Positions 21,731-33,107 of a stretch of 64,000 bases of DNA are shown here, piece after piece (position 1 is the first letter of the stretch; the number at the start of each line of letters is the position of its first letter). The stretch is from the NCBI GenBank assembly GCA_001599595.1, contig BCHH01000003.1:3391151-3455150 (forward strand), given 5' to 3'. The DNA is from Beverwykella pulmonaria. Taxonomy: Eukaryota; Ascomycota; Dothideomycetes; Pleosporales; Melanommataceae. The notes under the pieces were generated by a model. That model did not search any database and was not told where the DNA came from. It worked only from the letters and a program-made list of their open reading frames with translations. Both the position numbers and the translations under genes were made by a program.

Positions 21731-24700
21731 CACCCCCTCAGCTGTGAGAGTATCGGTCAGCTGACCAGTCAAACGAGTGAGAAACATCTACAAAAACAAA
21801 GAAAACAGTGTCAATCTAAGTACGCCAGCAGCGTCAAATCAAGCCAAATCTCACCCCCAAACTGCGGTTGTAGCATTAGTTCTTCCTTTCTGCGTTGACC
21901 AGGTGTCTGATATCCTCTAGTCCTAGTTAATTCATGAAGTTCTCGTGCTTCTGGCGACCTAGGATCTTCGTCAACCCGTCTGCTGGCATCGTGGCTGTAG
22001 GTACCCAAACTACTACAAGCCAACGATCCTCCACTTCCTGTCGTAGCCACATCTGATGAGTATCCACATGACGAAGCTTCGTCTGCAGGCGGCTATCAGC
22101 CTTGTTCACAATGCCCACCGTGGCCTGATTATCACACTGGAGCTGAGGAGTTAGCTCAGGATCAAATCCACAAGCCTTGAAGGCTCACTGCCACCACTCC
22201 ATTTCTCCTCCAGCGACAGAGAGAGCCATCAGCTCCATCTCTGTTGTTGACTTTGTCACTAATCACAGTACAGTAGCCTTCTAGTCAATTGGCATCCCAA
22301 ACAGCTTAAACAGGTATCCGTACAAGCTTCGGCGAGTAATCAGATCATCCGCAAAGGCAGCATCAGATGCTCCAAAAAACAGTGGCTCTATGCCCGTTGC
22401 CGCCTGCTCCTCACCGTCTAGGAGGTATGTTGTCACGTCCTTTGCTCCTGCTTTCGTACATATTGCATGCCATTGTGTCCCAAGTAGGAACTTCCACACC
22501 TTCTTTACAGCTGCCAGATGCTTCTAGCCAGGATTCTGCAGGTACTGTAACAGAATTAAGTGCGATTTTGCAACGTTAGGCCTAGTAATACAGCTGATAA
22601 ATGCAAGGCTTCCAACTAACCCTTAATACTCAGCCATACGTGCCGTACTAGGTTCCTTGTCGCTCAGACCAATATGTCCTTCATCCATCAGTAAGGCAGG
22701 ATATTATTTTGTCTGGCGCAGGTTATACTTTGTAGCAACTTTGTCAATATACAAATCTTGCAGTAACCAGACCTTGCCCTTCTCTTCATCCCGTACAACT
22801 CTTATACCAAGAAACCATTTTAGGTCGCCCAAGCAGCAGATCTTATAGCAATCCTTCAGCTTCTGCTCAAATTCCGCGTAAGCTTCTAGGTCTTTTGGAT
22901 GAACTAGTACAACAATATCATCAACATAGAAGAAGACAATTAGCTTGTTGTTGCTAAATAGACATAGGATACCTAGAACTAGCTTTAGCCCTATTTCTTT
23001 TAGTGTTATACAAAGATTATTATACTAGAGCAGCAGAGCCTCTTTTAGGCCATAAAGCGCCTTTCTAAGCCTTATTAGAGCACCTAGCTCTGCTTTATAT
23101 CCNTCTAGTGTCTTTACCTAGATCTTGCGCTTTACTTTGGCGTTCAAAAACGCTGTCAGTACATTATACTAGAAGGCTCTTAGGCTAAAGGCAGCTATTA
23201 GCGCAACTAGGAAGCGGAAGACTCTGCTTGCGAGGGTAGCAGCGTACGTCTCCTTATACACTGTCTAAAGATCTCCGCAAACAACAAGGCAAGCCTTAAA
23301 TTTTGCAAGATACCCATCTTCATCAAACTTGTAGTCAAATACCCACATTAGTAGCAGCTGCTCACCCCCAGTCTTATACTCTTGGTCTCTAGGAATAAAG
23401 CAGCGTTTCTTGACAATCTAATTAACCTCTGTACGCATAGCTTGCTTAAACTAAGCCCCAAATAGATAATCCTTTAGGTCTAACTATTACTTTAGCAGCA
23501 GCAGCAATTAATCCCTGTGTAGACAAACCTTTAGTAACTCTTTAAGCCCCCAAGTAGCGTCTTAATTAATTGCAGTAGCAAACACGCTAAGATAGTGTAC
23601 AGCAAAGGTAGACAAATATTCTGCTTGTACAGCTCCTGCCTAGTAGTTCATACTAGAACTAGGTCCTGGCGAAGCTAATAAGCGCGTGCTCCGTCCAGCT
23701 CATACGCCTTCAATAATATTTGTTGATAAGATACTCAGATCCGTCCTCCTTAGTGCGTTGTTCTAACAATAGTCTAGTGCCTGTTCTGCAGTAACAGGAA
23801 CAAAGCCTTTTAGCAGCCTTGTACGTGGCTCTTCTAGCTCATTCTACCCTATTGTGTCTGTACTGTACCCAACAGTATCTAGTAAGCCTAGGCAAGGTGT
23901 CAGGGTACCCTTAGGTGTTAGTAGGGAGCCGTCCAGTCCCTTTTCTGCTCAAAGCAGTTCTTAATAAAGCTAATTAGCTGCAGGATCTAGCAACAAGTTG
24001 TTCATTACTTCTTCCTTAGCCTCTCTCTCAGCCTCTCCTGGCATCAGGCCAGCATGCTTAAACACCTCTTCAATATCTATACCTTGCACCTCTGCATTAT
24101 CATTGTTAATATCAAGCACCCAAGTGATCCTTGCTGCAAGCTGCATATCACCATAGATCTTCTCATTCTTAAAGCCAGTGCTTAGCTCAAACAGAACGTC
24201 CCTTATACAGACAACACGGTGTCCTCCTAGCAGCCATACCTAGTAGATAGTTGAGGCGTTGAAGCCAACAAGATGCCCAATCAGGACGCGTGACTCCAGC
24301 TTATCACCCTTCACAAGATAAGGGTTCCTAGTATATGCCTTTGATCCAACTAGATGCAGGTGAGCAACATAAGGCTTCTGACCCGTGACTGCCTTAATTA
24401 GTGTCTTCCATCTATTCTGCTTAGTTGGCGTACAGTTTAGCAGATAGATTACAGTTAAACACAGTTTGTTTGTCAGAATCTTTAGCAGTCCAGTCTAGAT
24501 CCTTAGGGCCCTAGCTCACAGGATAATTGTATGCCCTGCCTTCTCCACGCTGCTGTTAATTTCCTCAACATACTCTAGTCGCAGCTCAATCTCAATGCCC
24601 AGGTCTCAGCATACCTCAAAGAGATCCACATATCCAGCGTTGTTGTCTGCCTTAATGTACAGCACTCAAACGCCGTACCGCCTCTCTATCTTGTTTACAA

Positions 24701-26963
24701 GCTGTCTCAGCCAGACAGCTAGAATCTCCTTTAACTTCCACTTCATCATCCTGCCAAAGTAAAAATTTGTCTTTAGACAGACAGCATAAAGCAGCCACAT
24801 ATCTCTATTGTAGCATGGTTCTCCACGCTTCCTTAATTAGACAATATTAATGGCTAGGCGCTCGTACGCCCGCGTCACAGGGTTCCTTAGTAGTGCGCAT
24901 CTAACTATTTTGTGCATCTTGGCCTTAATGTAGGGCTCACATTCTCTCTAGTCTAGAGCTAGTGCACCCTCTACAATCTTTACTCTGTTAACAGCTTGCT
25001 CAAGCTTCTCAATAGCCTTGACACTAGGATGCCCCTAAATTATGTAGGCTTCAGCCTTTATTAATTTAAGCGGCGGTCGCTCAGCGTACAATAGTTTAAC
25101 CATCTGCTTCCTTGTTTCTACAGCGTTAGCCACAAAGTGGAAGCTATCTAGCTTTAGGCAGTTGTTGCCCTTAGCATCTAGAATCTAGTGGCCATTCTCA
25201 TACTAAAGATAACAGATCTTATCTCTAGTCTGCTTCTGGTAGAGACAGTCACGCCCTAAGTCAAACTCAATGCCAACTGCTCTGCACCGCGATAGCAACA
25301 CCAGCAAGGTAAAGAAGCTAGGGATAAGCGCAATCTATGAGAGTTAAATCAGCCGCGTGCCCACAGGCGTGTTAATTAACACCTCAGCGTTTCCCCATTC
25401 CTCAATCTAAATCCTCTAATCTCCTGCAAAGATAATATCTAATGTCTGTGCATCACTAATCTTACGCCAGGACTTATTGCAATGGTTCGCAACGTGCGCA
25501 TTAGACCCTCCATCTAGGATCCAATTCCGCAACAGCGTTGGCGTCGTACGCCTAGCTGCTGCTACCTGCAGACAGTCGTCTGCTTCATCGGCCTTATCGT
25601 CCGGTAACAGGCTCATCAGCAGCGCTCCGGTCTCGGCTGGGCCACTCCGGCCCAGACCAGCAGCTCCGCTGTCAAATGCAATCAGTTTGGTATCGTCCTT
25701 GGGCGGTAGGTCTTGCATTAGCAATGCTCCAGTCTCAGCTGGGCCTCTCCGGCCCGGACCAGCAGCTCCGTTGTCAAATGCAAGAGGTTTGGCATTGCCA
25801 CCGTCCTTGCCACTGTCCTTTCCACCGTCCTTATGCCTTGCCTCAGCTGCCCTCAGGGCCTTGCACAGCGGGTTATGCAATCCTTAGCCGCAGACAGTAT
25901 CAAACTTCTTCTTTACCTTGGCGTCTGCTTTCCAATTAGACGGTCACTTTCCAGGGTTTACGTACAGACAATTGTCAAAGAAGTGAATTCCTCTGCAGAG
26001 GCAATTCATTCTGCAGTCCTTGCTGACGTTCTGATATAGCAGCAGCTGTGTAGTATCCTTGTTGTCTCCTTGACCTAGTGTGGCAAAGGTGCTAAGTAAT
26101 GCTAACACTAGCTTTGTCTGTCGCCACCAAAGGCAATACTCCTAGATCACCTGCCAAATTAAAGTAAATGCTTCACCGCTCTTTTGCTGATCAATCAACT
26201 GTATTTACTAGTTGGTTGCCCATATTTCGTCCGCACTTTGCACGCAGGTTAGGAAATCCACTTGTGCTCTTGATCCTAACACGTTAGGAAGATTAGCCTC
26301 CTCCATCAGTTTAATTAGAGCTTTATACTAGTCAAGCCAGTCACTGATATTGGCTCTCTTAGGATACTTCCTAATGTCGTGATACTGCTATACAAGTATT
26401 AATTCTTGCTCTATTGTTAATGGCGATAGCTCAGCTTTAAGCTTGCGTAGCCTCGCGTGCGGTGTGTTAAGCTTGTAAATGAAGTAAATTCAGTGTTCTG
26501 CAATCGTCTGCGCGATCTCCGTGTTAAACTGCCTTAGTGCGGCCAACTTCTTGTCATACGCAGTCTGTTTAGCAACGTATTAGGTTCTCCATCCCTGGTA
26601 TTTGCGGTACTCGCTATCCGTAAGATCTTCAATGTTATATACCGTGTTGCCCTCACGTTCTTCCTTCTTGAAGCTATCAGCAGTCTTCTCAACAGGAGCC
26701 TTATCCTCCAACTTCAGTATCTCATCTTCAGTCTTCAACAGATTAACGTATTTCCACAACTCGTTTCTTGAGGCACTATCCTTGCGCAGGAAGATCCACT
26801 TGTTCCAGTCCAATGGCTGCGACAGAATCACTGTCGCCTTTGTTATCAGGTGGTCGTTCGTAGTGGACATCTTGACGGCGGTAAGGGTCAGGTGTCAAGA
26901 AGGTTGTGTATTAATAGGGATATTCGTTTTAGTGAACAACAGTTGACAGATTATAGGCAATCC

Positions 26964-26974
26964 GGGCTCATAAC
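26964..26974 (-). other. Primer-binding site, initiator-tRNA half type
   Basis: The bases touching the 5' LTR read gggctcataac on the plus strand, which matches the anticodon stem-loop of eukaryotic initiator tRNA-Met rather than a tRNA 3' end. Known copia-type elements prime from such a cleaved half-tRNA. There is no spacer between LTR and site. Confidence 0.7.
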
Positions 26975-27106
26975 TGTAAGGGTTTTCTGATGGGGACAAT
27001 GATCAAGTGGAGACTGTGTTGTTCTGGGTCAGATCAAGTCAGAGCAGCTTATATGCTGTCGGACCAAGATCAACTAGCTACATCTGGACTAGCTTAAACC
27101 GTTACA
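26975..27106 (-). repeat. 5' LTR of the copia element
   Basis: 132 bp, identical to 21599-21730. The target duplication agatt occupies 27107-27111 here and 21594-21598 at the other end. Confidence 0.95.
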
Positions 27107-28946
27107 AGATTGGTGCCAAGAATACCCTAACAGGTGTCAGTATCACAGTATCCTAGAGTAAAAACAAGAATACATACGCATACGAACGTGCCAGGCAGAA
27201 AGAGCATGGATAAAATGGCTATTGCGCTCATGGATGCGCTCTCGTGCATAGCCTGCATTCCGACCTTCTCGCTCCATCGAGCGTTCTTCTGCCCGGACAA
27301 GTTGAACAGCTGCAATCGTTAGCGTTCAGTGTCGGGATGAGCAAGCAGACCATAACTTCTCACCAAGTTCAGAAGTCGCTGTGCTCGATTAGACACGTCC
27401 TCAATGGATGACCTGAAGTATGTGATTTGGTTCTCCAGTCGATCAAATTCCTCGTCAACACGAAAGTACAGCCAGTCTCGCTCTTCTGGGTCCGGGGCAT
27501 TCTTCACAAGCCGGTAGAACAAGTCATGCTGTTTACGAAGGCGCTCAATGACCCCGAGAGCGAAAGTCAACTGTAACTTGTCTTGGTCGAGATTTCTCAT
27601 GGTAAGATGGAGCCGTCGCACGTTAATCGCATTCATTTCATTCTTCTTGCCCTTCGCTTGGTCGTGTGCCTTTTCCTCTTCGACTCTCACGCTGTCTCGT
27701 GGATCCCGGGCAGCTCGTCGATACCATTGTGTCATTGAATTGAAGTGGAATAATGATATCGAAAATGGGTTTCCTGCGATTGACTTTGTGCTTGTTTGCA
27801 TTACCAACTCTTCGACTTTCAATATAAGCTCTCTCTTGAGTTTGCGCGGGAGGTCGTTGAAGGACCTATACTTGAGTAGAACCACTGTGGTATTGTTGAC
27901 GGCGTTGTACTTGGTAACGATGGTCATCTTGAGATCTGCCTCTTTGTCGACTCCAATGTAGTATGCCCTCGCTCGGATAGCATACCAGAACTCTGCATGA
28001 CCAGGTCAGCAGGATGATGAGTTCAGTCAAGTTGTTATTGTCAGACCCACTCACCGAAAGATGTGGTCCTATTATTCGCGTTCTTCGTCACTCTGGATCC
28101 AAAGATCTGCTCCTGGCCCCTAATATGCGAACAGGCCGCAGGTGCGATATCATATGCCGTCAAGATTTTGAATAGTGTTTTTCGCGAGATATTGAACTTA
28201 TCGCCAACCCAAGCAATGGATTTCATGGGATCAGCTGCATCGCGTGCTTGCTCGTCGTACAACTCGTTCTTTTTTAATAATTTAGCGGCTTCTGGGTTAT
28301 TTGCAACCATATCCAGGATTCTCTCGTGCACCGTTGGTAGCAGCAGAACAAACCTCACTTGAGGTGGAGGCTCAGCCTAGAAAGTTAGATCTGAGTAGAG
28401 ACAGGATACGCTCGCTGAACATCAAGAACTCACAAGAATTCGATCAATACCATCGTCATTACAATCTTGTCGCGTACCAACACCATCATTGTGGTCAAAG
28501 ACGGTCACTAGGGATTCATTTGCGTAGCCTTCTGCGCTCCATGATCTTTTTTCGGCTTTTAGCTCTTGCTGCGCCAGCTGTCCATCATCGAAAGCTGCGA
28601 CATAAGATGGCAAAGAAAAGGGATAGTCTGGTAGTTCGTTTTTCTCCATATTGCTTGCAGTAGGAGACATAGAAGACAGTAATGAGCTAGAATCAGGCTG
28701 TCCTGCGAGAATTATTCAAAGTACGAAATCTCGAGGTGCACACCCATTCCCAACTGCTCTCGGGCTGTGCATCCAGTCGTGGCATTTCAAGATCCACAGG
28801 AGCCGTCTCCAGTATATGTGATTGGCTGCGATGAAGGGCGGCAGGCTGTCGTGATGTGACGAGGCAGATTCAAAGAGTGATAATCGTTGTATTGATAAGT
28901 ACGTCGATTCTACAGAGGAGCTACTGAAGAGATATCTATAGTCTTA

Positions 28947-28982
28947 CCAAGCACCAAGCACCAAGCACCAAGCACCAAGCAC
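28947..28982. repeat. Five-copy 7-bp tandem repeat
   Basis: Unit ccaagca repeated five times, about 280 bp upstream of the CorA-like start codon. The rest of 28671-29186 shows no gene. Confidence 0.85.
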
Positions 28983-29186
28983 GCTGGGAGCCTGCCAAGA
29001 TAGTGAAAGCAAATAGAGAAGTGAGTCACATGAGCAAATATAGAGGTAACCCAATACGAGTTGGGGCTGGTTCAGCCAAGACGCAAAGGCAAACAAGGAG
29101 CGTCTCACAGATGCCAGCCTTATTATCTTTCAGCCTTGTCAAATACTCTTTGATAGAAAACTCCTCATGGTAATCTTTTACTTTAC

Positions 29187-29804
29187 TACAAGTGGCAAGC
29201 TCAATAATTCTGTTCCCCACGTGAGCTAAGACGCTAGCCTTACCGCCGTGGCAGAATTTGGTGAAGCTCGCCACCTATACTCCTGCTCTGTACGCGATCA
29301 CAATCCTGGAGCGCGCGTTTATCTAGTATATCATAATGTCTATCTCCATGGCCTTGGCCCACATTACTGCGCTCCTGAGACTAAGTGAGGAGTTGGGCAT
29401 TAAGTTTGCTCCACACTCACCAAACTCACCTAACTCACCTAACCTACACCCAATTGAGCGAGTACCTGGCAGGCTAGAGGGCTTCCTACAGGACTATGAG
29501 GTTGATTCTACCAGCAAGGAGACCAAGGAGATGGCCAAGGTCTATATCAAATCAATTTGGTAGCAGGATGAGGTGCTACGGCAATACATGGCTGAAAAGC
29601 TTCAACTATCCTACCTCAAGCGCGTTGCGGAGGTGTCTCGACGTAGATAGAAACAACAACTTTACGGCATGAATGACGCGCCAACTTTGAGCTTTATTGG
29701 ACTTGTTTTGACTAAATACTGGCAATTTTACGATGACCTACGATTTTGGTGTTGCAACCCCACAAGGCACGTGAGGAACAGAATTATTGAGCTTGCCACT
29801 TGTA
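29187..29804. repeat. 37-bp inverted repeat flanking 544 bp
   Basis: Arms 29187-29223 and 29768-29804 are inverted copies with one mismatch (a G/A transition). Read outward, both could encode the same peptide (NRIIELATC), so the arms may be ends of two opposed copies of one decayed coding repeat rather than transposon termini. The interior holds a plus frame, 29336-29563, with SPNLHPIERV, faintly like the last DDE block of Tc1-type transposases. Confidence 0.65.
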
Positions 29805-30480
29805 TGAAGACAATAACTACATAATGTCTCAAGTATTTGGCCGAGCCTGGAGCTACTGATGCTTCCCACTTTCAGCCGAGCAAGAAAGCAATCAACCACA
29901 AGCGTTTCTTCGAGAGAGTTTCAATCATTCAAGGAGTCTTAACTAATAAACAGGGAAAAGGTGAATTGCGAGGAATCCCATGCGATAAGCACACGAAATG
30001 CAACTCAAACCAAAGACAGGAGTAGGTGAGATAAAAGAAATAAGTAGAAGCAGCTCAACGAGCAGCAGTCCTCAGAAATGGGTTCTTTACTGACCCAGAA
30101 GTTGACGTTGTTGCCCGGTGGCTCGACTCCTGTGATAACGAGCATGGTCTTCACTATCGTGGATGCCGGAGGCAAATGAAAGGATAAGTCGACTCTATTT
30201 CAAGTACACTAACACAGAGAGAGAAGAGGTACTCAGGGAGAACGGTCCTATGTACAGAAGGGTACGGTCCGGGCCGCGGCCGACCGAGCATGACCTGAGA
30301 GTGTGGTATGGCGTAGCGCGCACACATCGTCCGACGTGGTTGAGCTGAGCGTGTGCCCTGCCGCATCTGATGCATGTTCCTGTGGTGTGTGGTTGAGCTC
30401 ACCGCCTGCTGCCCTCACCTCTGGTACGTGTTCATGTGATGTGTGAGCAGCACCGTTATAACTCCCCTGACTGGACGACA
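29805..30480 (+). other. Relic sequence, possible HET-domain gene scrap
   Basis: No intact gene. A plus-strand stretch near 30055-30180 translates as FFTDPEVDVVARWLDSCDNE followed by HG and Cys/Tyr residues, similar in feel to the segment before the HET domain in fungal incompatibility proteins. It then meets a stop. Weak evidence. Confidence 0.25.
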
Positions 30481-30486
30481 ACATCC

Positions 30487-30634
30487 GACTCCGCCTCCGC
30501 CTCCGCCTCCACCTCCGCCTCCGCCTCCGCCTCTGCCTCTGCCTCTGCCTCTGCCTCTGCCTCTGCCTCTGCCTCTGCCTCTGCCTCTGCTTCTGCTTCT
30601 GCTTCTGCTTCTGCTTCTGCTTCTGCTTCTGCTT
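30487..30634. repeat. Graded hexanucleotide repeat
   Basis: About 150 bp of six-base units that change in blocks: TCCGCC, then TCTGCC, then TCTGCT. Any frame through it gives low-complexity Ser/Ala or Pro/Leu runs; I regard these as non-coding. Confidence 0.9.
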
Positions 30635-30689
30635 CGTCTGAAATGCCCCTCTCAACTATGCTAAACTATCTAGGAGATTTGTAAGGTTT

Positions 30690-31041
30690 GATGGCTCTGT
30701 GGCTCTGTGGTCGCGGAGTTACTAATCTATCACGTGACTTGGGGTCTCGTGACTCATATTGTAAATCCGCGTCTTCACCAAGGCCATACCTTTCGCCGAG
30801 ATCGCTGTCGGGGTCTATGGGATCTAGAACCGGGGCCCAAGTCCCATGGACCTCCAGTTTTGGCGCTCTACAAGCAGTACACGAATCGAGACCTTATTTT
30901 TATAAAGGATAGAGCCTCCATCAACTAATCAAAGGTGACTACTGCCGCTGAGATAGAGCTAGGTATTAGGAAGCTGTTGTGGCCAGTCAATTCACCAGAT
31001 CTCAATTCTATTAAAAACGTTTGGCAGATGCAAAAATAGAG
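30690..31041 (+). pseudogene. Tc1/mariner transposase C-terminal relic
   Basis: The plus strand reads RDLIFIKDRASIN (about 30889-30927), the degenerate second DDE block, then after a TAA, LLWPVNSPDLNSIKNVWQMQ (about 30971-31034), the third block with its Asp kept. The spacing between blocks is right for Tc1/mariner. The N-terminus and termini are not visible. It ends about 125 bp before the isovaleryl-CoA dehydrogenase ATG, so it lies in that gene's promoter. Confidence 0.75.
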
Positions 31042-31166
31042 GCTGCCCCGGATTTCCCCACACGCCTTAAGCCGTCGCAACCCGAGCCGCGGCATCACTT
31101 GAGAGTCAGAACAACCTCCAGCGCACTTTCGTTCCCATTCTCACACTCTCCCACGCATTTCCAACA

Positions 31167-32578
31167 ATGGCTTCCCTGCCACCTAGACTATTCGCTCGCA
31201 GCGTGCGCCAGCTATGTCTTCACCAGCCCCGCATGCTTCACGTTTCAACCCGGCGCCATGCATCCACAAAACACCCCAAAGGCTTCGTGCCGCCGACGCA
31301 AGAGGACCTAACGGAGCTGCGGGAACGGGTGCAGGAATTCACTCGTGGGAGCTCTCCCATTCTATCCTCCTTGTGCCACGAGTGCTGATGGGTGTAACGC
31401 ACAGGTCGCGAGATTCCCGACTCCGTGGCCCTCAAAACCGACCAAGACAATGCGTTCCCGAACGAGATGTGGCAGAAATTCGGGGAAGCTGGTTTCCTAG
31501 GAATAACAGCAGACGAAGAATATGGAGGGCTAGCTATGGGATATCAAGCGCACTGCGTGGTGATGGAGGAGATTAGTAGGGCGAGTGGCAGCATTGGGCT
31601 ATCGTACGCGGCGCACTCGCAGTTGTGTGTGAATCAATTGATGCTGAATGGGAACGAGGAGCAGAAGAAGAAATACTTGCCCGGGCTGATATCAGGGCAG
31701 GAGATTGGCGCTCTGGCTATGTCGGAGCATTCTGCGGGGTCAGATGTTGTGAGCATGAAGATGACAGCGAAGGAGGTCGAGGGGGGATATCTGTTAAATG
31801 GGACGAAGATGTGGATTACGAATGTAAGTCGTCACGTCTCCTCCCACTCCTCCTCCTCTTATATGGACAATACTGATTTGATATCCAGGGCCCAGACGCA
31901 CACACAATAATCGTCTACGCAAAAACTATACCTGATGCAGCCTCCAAGGGCATAACAGCTTTCATCGTTTCCACCACCTCTTCTGGCTTCTCCGTGTCTC
32001 GCAAGCTTGACAAACTCGGCATGCGGGGATCAAACACGGGGGAGCTCGTATTCAGCGACGTCTTTGTGCCCAAAGAGAATGTACTAGGTGAGGCGAACCG
32101 TGGTGTCCGCGTATTGATGGAGGGCCTCGACCTCGAGCGGCTCGTCCTCAGTGCCGGACCCTTGGGCCTGATGCAAGCCGCCCTCGACACTGTACTTCCC
32201 TACACCCACCAACGGAAACAATTCGGAATCCCCATAGCACACAATCAGCTCGTGCAAGGCAAGCTGGCAGATATGTACACTAAATACCGTGCGTCCTCAT
32301 CATTCACATATAACGTCGCAGCGGCCATCGACAACTCGCATGAGGAGCCGGAAGTGCGGACCCAGGACTGCGCAGGCAGTATCTTGTATGCGGCAGAGCG
32401 GGCTAGCGAGGTAGCGGCCGATGCCGTGCAGTTGATGGGCGGCATGGGGTATATGAACGAGGTGCCCGTGGGGAGGATACTCAGGGATGCAAAACTGTAT
32501 GAGATTGGGGCAGGGACGAGTGAGGTGAGGCGGATGGTCATTGGGCGGGCGTTCAACAAGCAGTACGCGGAGAGGTGA
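31167..32578 (+). CDS. ivd: Isovaleryl-CoA dehydrogenase, mitochondrial
   Basis: Three exons, 31167-31344, 31405-31823 and 31889-32578, giving 428 residues. The first 35 residues are basic, Ser/Arg-rich and lack acids ([20 protein letters not shown]), a mitochondrial presequence. The acyl-CoA dehydrogenase fold follows: [18 protein letters not shown], the FAD/substrate segment [28 protein letters not shown] across intron 2, and C-terminal [28 protein letters not shown] carries the Glu that serves as catalytic base in isovaleryl-CoA dehydrogenases, unlike medium- and short-chain enzymes. It oxidises isovaleryl-CoA to 3-methylcrotonyl-CoA in leucine breakdown, passing electrons to ETF. Partner gene for the next step is MCC beta at 35692-37503. 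Confidence 0.95.
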
Positions 32579-33107
32579 GGGGATGGAGGAAAAAAGGTTT
32601 GGTTGGAAGGGAGCTATGCTGTATATAGTTTGGGTTCGTTCAAAGGGCGTCAAAAAGCAGCTATGATCATCATCACAAACGCATACATATAGAACCTGTA
32701 TTGATTATTCTGAAATCCACAAATTTACAACCATTTATTCAATGTATCAAGCCGTTTTAAAGCTTCACAGTACAGAGGGCCTGGCAGCGGCAGGGCTGGA
32801 AGGTTAGCTAAAGTGTTGATGTCTTCAGTAGATACAAGCGCGCACATGGTGGTTCAATTTGAGGAGGTGGGCAACAAAACACAGCAGTTCTCGTAAGTAC
32901 GCTTGATCAGAACGTTGTACGCCATTGGAGGGTAATAAATTAATATTCAGATTTCGAGCTTTTTGCAATATGTACATTAGAAATGAATAAAAAAAAAATA
33001 CGTTGCCCTGTATCCCCAAAGCCCAAATGCCATGCCAGGTAGGTATCACATTCCCAACCGCAGATCCAAAAACTCCAACCGAAATATGCACACGGATCTC
33101 CCTTCTC
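32579..33107. other. Convergent 3' spacer
   Basis: AT-rich flank between two convergent genes, with poly-A runs near 32988-32999. No gene. Confidence 0.6.

Larger units (their letters stand above)
21599..27106 (-). mobile_element. Ty1/copia LTR retrotransposon, stop-ridden internal region
   Basis: A 5508-bp element with 132-bp TG...CA LTRs that are identical by eye, flanked by the 5-bp duplication agatt. It is coded on the minus strand. Gag starts at 26870 (MSTTNDHLITKATVILSQPLDWNKW). A CxCxxxH-type zinc-knuckle remnant lies near 25995-26030. The protease motif WILDGGSNAHVANH is near 25485-25525. Reverse transcriptase carries FFYVDDIVVL at about 22905-22935. RNase H shows SDAAFADDLITRRSLYGYLF (about 22310-22370) and a tail RHVDTHQMWLR...PADGLTK (about 21955-22075). 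Order Gag-PR-IN-RT-RH is the copia order. Many in-frame TAG/TAA codons interrupt all domains, for example TAG at 22281-22283 where copia RNase H has Trp. It cannot encode its own proteins. Confidence 0.95.
21332..28670 (-). pseudogene. CorA-like membrane protein gene split by a copia element
   Basis: Five exons on the minus strand: 28434-28670, 28055-28376, 27364-27992, 27178-27309, then 27107-27126, which continues after the inserted element at 21332-21593. All introns (51-62 nt) are GT-AG and in phase. Without the element and one copy of the target duplication, exon 5 stays in frame and the protein would be 533 residues. The C-terminus has the CorA layout of fungal members: a long helical region (FRSSIEDVSNRAQRLLNL, then LFNLSGQ), a first span SAIAILSMLFLPGTFVC, a Phe/Ser loop, and a second span WWIFLVATIPLTGLTFLIWF. 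The Gly-Met-Asn filter of true Mg channels is not seen, as is common in these fungal relatives. Every other part looks intact, so inactivation is recent. Confidence 0.88.

Noticed and set aside
30436..30684. Ser/Ala-rich, Pro/Leu-rich and Lys/Gln/Arg-rich proteins over the hexanucleotide repeat
   Set aside because: All are translations of the tandem repeat; no flanking conserved sequence.
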